A DNA stretch of 64,000 bases from Lysinibacillus sp. KCTC 33748 (GTDB lineage Bacteria; Bacillota; Bacilli; Bacillales_A; Planococcaceae). Location: positions 1-64,000 of the forward strand of contig NZ_MWSJ01000022.1 in the NCBI RefSeq assembly GCF_002237755.1, in the 5' to 3' direction. The notes below the pieces were generated by a model. That model did no database searches and was not told the origin of the DNA. It was given only the letters and a program-made list of their open reading frames with translations. The translations under genes were made by a program, and so were the position numbers. Position 1 is the stretch's first letter; each line of letters opens with the position of its first letter. Positions 58,190 to 64,000 of this stretch are shown here, one piece after another.

Positions 58190-58550
58190 ATCAATTATGC
58201 CTCGGCATAATTGTGTCCGGAATCAGCTTTGTGCTTAGGCCTGCAGATGTTTTTTGTGCGAAAGCGCGGTGCTAACGTAGCGTCAGCAACACGAGGGACG
58301 ACACGATGTCGGTCATTTCGGTAATGCCATAGGACGTGGCGTTTTTACCGATGCAGGTCAGTTAGCCGCTATCGCATGGATGCGATGGTTTTCGGCTAAC
58401 AACCCCTAAGAACTCCTTTCCGATTCCGTGACATCCGCCGGAGGCTTTGGGCCAACACGATGTTGGTCACTCAGTCGTTGCCATAGGACGTGGCGTTCTT
58501 AGATTGAGTTCCTCTATTTCAGCGGATGTTTTTGCTGAAAGAAGTTAAAG
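58190..58550 (+). repeat. Dispersed repeat, family A, copy A6
   Basis: Perfect left palindrome CAATTATGCC / GGCATAATTG, hairpins CGACACGATGTCG, ATCGCATGGATGCGAT, CCAACACGATGTTGG, GATTCCGTGACATCCGCC, and right arms TTTCAGC / GCTGAAA. Its last bases form the stop codon of the flavoprotein gene. Confidence 0.88.
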
Positions 58551-59897
58551 CCATTTTCTATTTGGTGGAATACTTTGAGGAAAATTAAATACATTAAACG
58601 GATCGTATTTTCCCTTTACTTCCCTAAGCATTCTAAGATTACGACCATAATAGGCAGTTGGCCAATCTTTTATAAAACGATCTGGGAAATTCACATAATC
58701 ACCAGTAGTGAACGGTGAAAGAGCCCGCCTTAAATTCTCTACCCATTGAATATTTTTTTCTTCCTCTTTAGGCTTTTTCCACGAAGTAATATACTCCTGA
58801 GCAATTAAAGCATTTCTATAATAATAAGCTGTTCGACTTGATGCAATTTGACTTACTGCTCCTCTAAGCGATTGCTGCCAAATGGACGCATTTCTATTGG
58901 GTGCGTTAGATAAAAATTCTTTCATTTGTACAATGGCAGCATGAGGGAATGGCCTTTCAATAAAGGACCCTGACCTTTTACGAAGAGCTGGTTTATTGCC
59001 GCTCGGTAAGTCAAAAAATTCTACAGCTTTAATATACGGTACTTCCTTTATCCATATGCTCGTTGGTGAGCCTGTTTTTCTTATAGGTCGGAGTAGTTTC
59101 TTTAGCTCAGATGCTGTACCTATAAATTCACCTTGAGCTACAATTTCTCCAACTTCCTTTGATTTAAGCTCAATCTGTGAAGTCAAGCGTTCATCTGTAT
59201 AGGGTGCCCATTTTTGCCATGCGTCAAAGGCTCGTTCAAAATCTTCCCATCCCCATGTAATGGAGAAAATCGATACGTTTGAAATAGGATGCAGTTTAAA
59301 TGTAAGTGCTGTAACGATGCCAAAATTCCCACCGCCTCCGCCACAACTCGCCCAAAATAAATCACTATTTCTCTGCTTGTCAGCTTGGATTACTTCAGCC
59401 CCTTCATGACCACTTGCAACAACCATTTCAACTTCTAGCAGATTGTCGCATGTTAGCCCAAATGGACGAGATAGCATACCAATCCCTCCACCAAGCGCCA
59501 AACCAACAACCCCTACACTACCTTCAGTTCCTGCCGGGATTGTAAAACCATTTTCCCATAATACTCGATACACTTTTCCTAAATTAGCACCCGCTTCAAT
59601 TCTCGCTGTCATATCTTTCTGGTTAATTGTTATTTCATTCATTTCACTAACATCTATAACAAGACCTTCATTTAGTAATGAATAATTTTCATAGTTATGT
59701 CTCCCACTTCTGATTCGAAATGGTTCGTTATTTTCTCTCGCCCATCTTAATGCATGGATAACGTCTTTCGCCTTTTGACAAAATACAATAATACTCGGAA
59801 AATTAGGATCATTTAAATTATTATTTGTTCTTGCTTGCTCATAGTCCGGATCTTTAGGGGTAACAATTCTTCCTGTGAGCTTTACTTTCTTCAACAT
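58545..59897 (-). CDS. FAD-linked oxidoreductase, BBE family
   Basis: 450 aa. FAD-binding type 4 domain (RIRSGRHNYENYSLLNEGLVID; the His of RHNYE is the usual 8-alpha FAD bond) and C-terminal BBE motif (YYGRNLRMLREVKGKYDPFNVFNFPQSI). The second covalent site usually formed by Cys is absent; the segment reads AGTEGSVGVVGLALGGG. So FAD is probably held by one bond. The enzyme likely oxidises sugars or small alcohols; substrate unknown. GAGAGGAG precedes the ATG. The stop codon lies in repeat A6. Confidence 0.88.
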   Translation of the reverse strand: MLKKVKLTGRIVTPKDPDYEQARTNNNLNDPNFPSIIVFCQKAKDVIHALRWARENNEPFRIRSGRHNYENYSLLNEGLVIDVSEMNEITINQKDMTARIEAGANLGKVYRVLWENGFTIPAGTEGSVGVVGLALGGGIGMLSRPFGLTCDNLLEVEMVVASGHEGAEVIQADKQRNSDLFWASCGGGGGNFGIVTALTFKLHPISNVSIFSITWGWEDFERAFDAWQKWAPYTDERLTSQIELKSKEVGEIVAQGEFIGTASELKKLLRPIRKTGSPTSIWIKEVPYIKAVEFFDLPSGNKPALRKRSGSFIERPFPHAAIVQMKEFLSNAPNRNASIWQQSLRGAVSQIASSRTAYYYRNALIAQEYITSWKKPKEEEKNIQWVENLRRALSPFTTGDYVNFPDRFIKDWPTAYYGRNLRMLREVKGKYDPFNVFNFPQSIPPNRKWL

Positions 59898-60062
59898 ACA
59901 GCTCCTCTCTCAAATGATGCATTGCATATGTTTTATCCTATGCATATCACTTCGAAAGAATATGAAGTTTGCAATTTTTATCACATAAAAATGAAAGATA
60001 AATGCTCATTCCCTTTATTCATACATATGATGCTATATTGAAACCACTAAGGAGGTGTCCTA

Positions 60063-61478
60063 ATGATTATTCATGTGGTGAGCGCTGGTGAAACGCTTTG
60101 GCAAATTGCAAACAGCTATTCCGTACCTATCAATTCCATTATCCAATTAAACGCTTTATCTAATCCAAATCAATTAGTAATCGGACAATCACTCGTTATC
60201 CCTTCTCCTTACACAACCCATATTGTAAAAAGGGGTGATACCTTATGGTCAATCTCCCAACAATATGGGGTGTCTATGCAATCGATTATCACAGAAAACC
60301 ATTTAACGAATCCAGATGTTTTAACACCTGGCACTAGACTAATTATTCCACCCACTACACATATTGTGCTACCAGGGGAGACTTTATCGCAAATTGCCAC
60401 GCAATATGGAACGACTGTGCAAGCAATTGTTTTAGAAAATGAAATTTCAAATCCAAACATGATTTACGCTGGTACGCATTTGATTATCCCGAGAGCAAAG
60501 CCTTCCATTGAAGTAAATGCTTATACGTATGAAGAGCCTAAAGAAGCTGTGCAGTCGATAAACGCGGTTGGTCATCTACTAACTTATTTTAGCCCCTTTG
60601 CTTATATGGTGAAGGAGGATGGAACACTACAGCCTATAAAGGATAAAGAAATGATTGATGCTGCCATTGCCAAAAACGTCACTCCTATGCTGACACTTAC
60701 GAATTTCTCTTCCACAGAAGCCGGTTCCAACTTATCACATGTTATTTTATCTAGTGCAGAATTAAGGAAAAAGGTCATCGACAACACTTTACAAGTGATG
60801 CAGGAAAAGGGCTATAAAGTTCTAAACGTCGATTTTGAAAACGTTCTTCCGGCAGATCGGGAAAATTATAACATTTTCCTCCAATTAGCTGTTGATACTC
60901 TTCATCCAAAAGGATTCCTAGTATCAACGGCACTTGCGCCAAAAACGAGTGCAACGCAGGCAGGCACTTTATATGAGGCACATGATTATGAAGCACACGG
61001 AAGAATTGCAGACTTTGTTATTTTGATGACATATGAGTGGGGATATCGACTTGGTCCACCACAAGCAATTTCACCTATTAACGAAATGAGAAAAGTTGTG
61101 GAATATGCATTATCAGTTATGCCTGCTGACAAAATATTTTTAGGCTTTCAAATTTATGCTCGCGATTGGCTTCTACCGCATGTTAAAGGTCAAGAGGCAG
61201 AAACATTTAGCTCCCAAGAAGCACTTAACAGAGCAAGAAAATATGGCGCAACCATTCAATATGATAGGACCGCACAGTCACCGTATTTCCGTTATGTCGA
61301 TGAACAAGGTAGAAATCATGAGGTATGGTTTGAAGATGCTAGAAGTGCACAAGCTAAGTTTGACATGACGAAGCAATATAATCTTCGAGGTATAAGTTAT
61401 TGGGCATTAGGTTTTCCTTTCCCTCAAAACTGGGCGCTATTAAATAATGATTTTTCCATTAAAAAAGTTTCATTATAA
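60063..61478 (+). CDS. sleL: Spore cortex-lytic N-acetylglucosaminidase SleL (YaaH)
   Basis: 471 aa. Three N-terminal LysM repeats (HVVSAGETLWQIANSYSV, HIVKRGDTLWSISQQYGV, HIVLPGETLSQIATQYGT) bind peptidoglycan. A GH18 barrel follows, with the catalytic motif VDFENVL (Asp and Glu), plus FVILMTYEWGYRLGPPQAISP and GISYWALGFPFPQNW. SleL degrades cortex during germination. Three LysM instead of the usual two is a modest variation. AAGGAGGTG precedes the ATG. No signal peptide, as is normal for this protein, which is deposited in the forming spore. Confidence 0.92.
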   Translation: MIIHVVSAGETLWQIANSYSVPINSIIQLNALSNPNQLVIGQSLVIPSPYTTHIVKRGDTLWSISQQYGVSMQSIITENHLTNPDVLTPGTRLIIPPTTHIVLPGETLSQIATQYGTTVQAIVLENEISNPNMIYAGTHLIIPRAKPSIEVNAYTYEEPKEAVQSINAVGHLLTYFSPFAYMVKEDGTLQPIKDKEMIDAAIAKNVTPMLTLTNFSSTEAGSNLSHVILSSAELRKKVIDNTLQVMQEKGYKVLNVDFENVLPADRENYNIFLQLAVDTLHPKGFLVSTALAPKTSATQAGTLYEAHDYEAHGRIADFVILMTYEWGYRLGPPQAISPINEMRKVVEYALSVMPADKIFLGFQIYARDWLLPHVKGQEAETFSSQEALNRARKYGATIQYDRTAQSPYFRYVDEQGRNHEVWFEDARSAQAKFDMTKQYNLRGISYWALGFPFPQNWALLNNDFSIKKVSL

Positions 61479-61702
61479 AACGTGGGGTGATTTCGCTAGA
61501 CTAGATGCTTTCTAGAATGTCCGATGTGCGGTTTTACGAAGGTGTTATTATGACTTAGTTTGCGCATTTAAGGCTTTATTATTAACCCAAAAAGTTCTAA
61601 ACATTTCTACAATAAATTCTTACCTTTCCCTATTTTTTCCCATGATAAAAAATCAAATCAAAGCCATATTAAGAAATATCAAAACGAAAGGAGAAACTAA
61701 AC

Positions 61703-61864
61703 ATGGGAAGAGACAATAAGCAAGGCCAAAGCGCTAACAAGGGGTCATTACCTCAAACACCAAAAAAACAAAAAATAGCACCAAACAAAGTTAGTGAAGA
61801 ATTTTCTCAAGAGTTTATGAACCTGATTAATACGGTTACTAAAGAAGGTAAGACAAAAAAATAA
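61703..61864 (+). CDS. Small basic hydrophilic protein before sspH, 53 aa
   Basis: AAAGGAG upstream of ATG 61703. Starts MGRDNKQGQSANKGSLPQTP, lysine/glutamine rich, and ends in KTKK. The composition resembles minor small acid-soluble spore proteins and it lies 13 bp before sspH, so it is probably co-transcribed and made in the forespore. I cannot name the family. Confidence 0.65.
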   Translation: MGRDNKQGQSANKGSLPQTPKKQKIAPNKVSEEFSQEFMNLINTVTKEGKTKK

Positions 61865-61877
61865 GGGGGGGCTTCAA

Positions 61878-62069
61878 TTGGATTTTGAACGTGCACAAGA
61901 AATTGTCGCCTCACCAAAAGAATATGAAGTAAGCTATAATGGCGTATCAATCTGGATTGACAAGCTTCACGATGATGGTAAAACAGCAACTGTTCATTTA
62001 CGGCGTTCTTTAGAGGAACGATCCGAAGTGGACATAGGAGAATTAAAAGAAGAATACCTCGCACATTAA
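61878..62069 (+). CDS. sspH: Small acid-soluble spore protein H
   Basis: 63 aa, TTG start behind a GGGGGG run. The pattern DFERAQEIVASPKEYEVSYNGVSIWIDKL and VDIGELKEEYL matches the SspH family. A minor SASP made late in sporulation, likely in the forespore. A terminator follows at once. Confidence 0.88.
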   Translation: MDFERAQEIVASPKEYEVSYNGVSIWIDKLHDDGKTATVHLRRSLEERSEVDIGELKEEYLAH

Positions 62070-62071
62070 AT

Positions 62072-62120
62072 AAAAAAACTGCTTACTTTCAATGATGAAA
62101 TTGAAGTAAGCAGTTTTTAT
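62072..62120. terminator. Terminator after sspH
   Basis: Arms AAAAACTGCTTACTTTCAAT / ATTGAAGTAAGCAGTTTTT (one-base difference at the ends), loop GATGAA. Strong, bidirectional. Confidence 0.9.
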
Positions 62121-62209
62121 GTTGAGAAAAACTATTTCAATGAATTAAGGCAAGTATCCTATCTAAAAAAGTATTGTAATTCGGTAAAATGAGTGTTTAT
62201 TCTGGCATG

Positions 62210-62375
62210 TCATCCCAATTTCTATCCGTAGTTTTGGCGGTTCTATCCACGAATTTGGCGGTTCTATCCACGATTTCGAGGGTTCTATCCACGATTGGCC
62301 GTTCTATCCGTCGCTTTGACTCTACTTTCCGTCGCTCTGGCTCTTCTTCCCGTCGCTCTATTTCCCGCCTCTATA
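62210..62375. repeat. 21-bp tandem repeat, family C, copy C2
   Basis: Units such as GGCGGTTCTATCCACGAATTT repeat every 21 bp, then drift to CTCTTCTTCCCGTCGCTCT. On the minus strand the frame reads VDRTA-type heptads, then ERRxE-type ones. Immediately beyond the EAL gene stop. Confidence 0.85.
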
Positions 62376-62384
62376 AGCCTAACT

Positions 62385-63998
62385 TTATATTACGAAATCC
62401 TCTTCATATTTAAACTCTTTTAAAACATCTCTTGCTCGACTATGTAATTCGTGAAAGTTATTGGATATCTCTTCTGCGGAAATCGGCTTACTAAATAAAT
62501 AGCCCTGAATATAATCGCAGCCACCGGCTATGAGGAAAGCAAGCTGCTCCACTTCTTCAATTCCTTCGGCAACAACCTTTAATCTTAAATGCTTTGCCAT
62601 GGATAAAATCATAGAAACGAGCGCTTCATCATTTGGATTATGTTGAATATTTCGTACGAAAGCCCGGTCAATTTTCAAACAATCAATCGGAAAATCTTTT
62701 AAATATGAAAGCGACGAATACCCTGTCCCAAAGTCATCAACAGCGATTTGGATACCGATTTCCTTTAATTCATGAAGTAGCTGCGTAATTTGATCGATGT
62801 TCATCGTCATACTTTCCGTAATTTCTAATTGTAAGTATTTTGGTTCTAATTTTGTACATTGTAAAATTTCTTGTACCATATGCACTAAGTCTTGCTGGAA
62901 TAATTGTCCGATAGATAAATTTACGGCAACCTTCATCGGTGGCAAACCTTGCTCCCTCCATATTTTTGCTTGAGCGCACGCCGTCTCTAAAATCCATTTC
63001 CCTAAAGGAATAATTAGGCCAGATTCTTCTGCAATTGGGATAAACAACTCAGGTGAAACAAATCCGCGAGTTGGATGACGCCAACGTACTAGTGCTTCTA
63101 CAGAGTCAATATTACCCGTTTTTAAATTTACTTGTGGCTGAAAATCTAAGTAAAATTCTTCATTAGCTAATGCTTTATGGAGCTCTTGTTCAAGCAATAG
63201 ACGATCAGCAAGACCATTTGACATATCCGGCTTATAAAAGAGAACTCTTTGAGGTATTTGGCTCGCTTCCCTCATTGCTAACTGAGCATGCATTAAAAGC
63301 TCTTCACCTGAGCAATTTTCTTCACGCGGGGCAATTCCAATATTAAGATTACCGGTGAGTGTGAATAGTTGTACTTGCAATGGTCTTTTCATAGCGCTCT
63401 TCAAATTCAAGCAAAATTGTACTAACTCCTCTCTCGTCTTCACATGATTAATATAAATAATAAACTGCCCTTCAAGAAGCTTTGTTGCAAAATAATGAGG
63501 TGGTAATATAGCTTGAATTCTCTCTGCTACAAGCTTCATCATGGTATTAGAATAATTAATACCTATAGATGAGCGGATAGCGGCAAGGCGATCAATCTCA
63601 ATCGCAATGATTGCTTTTTGACGACTATTGTCTTGTAAATCCTCTTTTAAAGTTTTCAATAATAAATGTTCATTTGGAAGCTTTGTAATGTCATCGTGAA
63701 AAGCTTGAAAATGAAGCTCCTGCTGCGAATACTCAAGATCTCGCTTTATTTTTAGAAGTTGCTGAAATGGTTTTTCAACAGTTGTATAGTAAATGGCTTT
63801 TAGGAAAAAGAAGAATGCAAAAAATTGATAAATTAATGCTGAAAGGCCCCAAATTGATTTCAAATCTTTGATGAACGCAAAGAAAATATCACTAATAATT
63901 AAATACATTGCTGCGCTAATAAGCCACATAACTCGTTTAGGCAACTCTTTTTTATACTTACTTAAAATCACTATCGTTACACCTTGTAAGACAGCAGA
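62385..63998 (-). CDS. EAL-domain c-di-GMP phosphodiesterase with degenerate GGDEF, 5' end outside window
   Basis: At least 538 codons; the frame stays open to the right edge, so the start lies beyond the window (a GTG at 63971 is internal or only a possible start). Several transmembrane helices come first. A GGDEF-like domain follows in which the signature is lost (LLEGQFIIYI), so no cyclase activity is expected. The EAL domain looks complete: EALVRWRHP, VAVNLSIGQL, QLEITES, AVDDFGTGYSSLSYL, LKIDRAFV and VVAEGIEE. It probably degrades c-di-GMP and affects motility or biofilm. Confidence 0.9.
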   Translation of the reverse strand, partial: SAVLQGVTIVILSKYKKELPKRVMWLISAAMYLIISDIFFAFIKDLKSIWGLSALIYQFFAFFFFLKAIYYTTVEKPFQQLLKIKRDLEYSQQELHFQAFHDDITKLPNEHLLLKTLKEDLQDNSRQKAIIAIEIDRLAAIRSSIGINYSNTMMKLVAERIQAILPPHYFATKLLEGQFIIYINHVKTREELVQFCLNLKSAMKRPLQVQLFTLTGNLNIGIAPREENCSGEELLMHAQLAMREASQIPQRVLFYKPDMSNGLADRLLLEQELHKALANEEFYLDFQPQVNLKTGNIDSVEALVRWRHPTRGFVSPELFIPIAEESGLIIPLGKWILETACAQAKIWREQGLPPMKVAVNLSIGQLFQQDLVHMVQEILQCTKLEPKYLQLEITESMTMNIDQITQLLHELKEIGIQIAVDDFGTGYSSLSYLKDFPIDCLKIDRAFVRNIQHNPNDEALVSMILSMAKHLRLKVVAEGIEEVEQLAFLIAGGCDYIQGYLFSKPISAEEISNNFHELHSRARDVLKEFKYEEDFVI

Positions 63999-64000
63999 CA

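Noticed and set aside
62189..62413. 74-codon frame and heptad protein on either strand
   Set aside because: 21-bp repeats keep frames open by their period; no start signal is present.

Overview
The window is a chromosome segment of a low-GC, spore-forming Bacillales bacterium. Gene content and order match the Bacillus subtilis sdh-gerE-racE-rph and etf-fad-mutS2-polX-pheST regions. The spore genes (gerE, a SleL-type cortex hydrolase, sspH) and the many hairpin-rich intergenic repeats suggest Lysinibacillus or a close relative; the genus is inferred from gene order and family knowledge, not from a search.

Left part (1-13 kb): accessory DNA, visibly AT-rich. It holds small hypothetical genes, a five-gene operon ending in two different serine recombinases (1543-4834), and a three-gene operon (5214-9973) coding for a coiled-coil protein, a McrB-like AAA+ NTPase and a DUF2357/PD-(D/E)XK nuclease of McrC type. 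The last is a likely modification-dependent or RNA/DNA-targeting anti-phage system. A DUF771 phage gene and a tyrosine integrase follow, and the island borders a tRNA-Arg(TCT) gene whose 3' end faces it.

Middle (13-46 kb): core genome, nearly all on the minus strand. It contains selO, ysnB, rdgB, rph, murI, a MarR regulator, gerE, ysmA, sdhCAB, yslB, lysC under a lysine riboswitch, uvrC, trxA, a leucine-type T-box amino-acid permease, etfBA with fadB, fadR and lcfA under probable FadR operators, yshE with a 26-residue partner, mutS2, polX, cvpA, zapA and rnhC.

Right part (46-64 kb): two tandem dCache chemoreceptors, pheST under a phenylalanine T-box, an rRNA/tRNA 2'-O-methyltransferase, a Nudix hydrolase, a BBE-type flavoprotein, a LysM-GH18 spore cortex hydrolase, two small genes including sspH, and an EAL protein that runs off the right edge.

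The most unusual feature outside the island is a set of dispersed structured repeats. Family A has six copies. Each starts with a palindrome, carries hairpin modules and ends in a terminal stem whose sequence differs between copies while pairing is kept. Some copies supply the stop codon or last residues of the neighbouring gene, and one separates the pheS T-box from pheS. Family B has about three copies and shares internal modules with A. Family C is a 21-bp tandem repeat at two loci.
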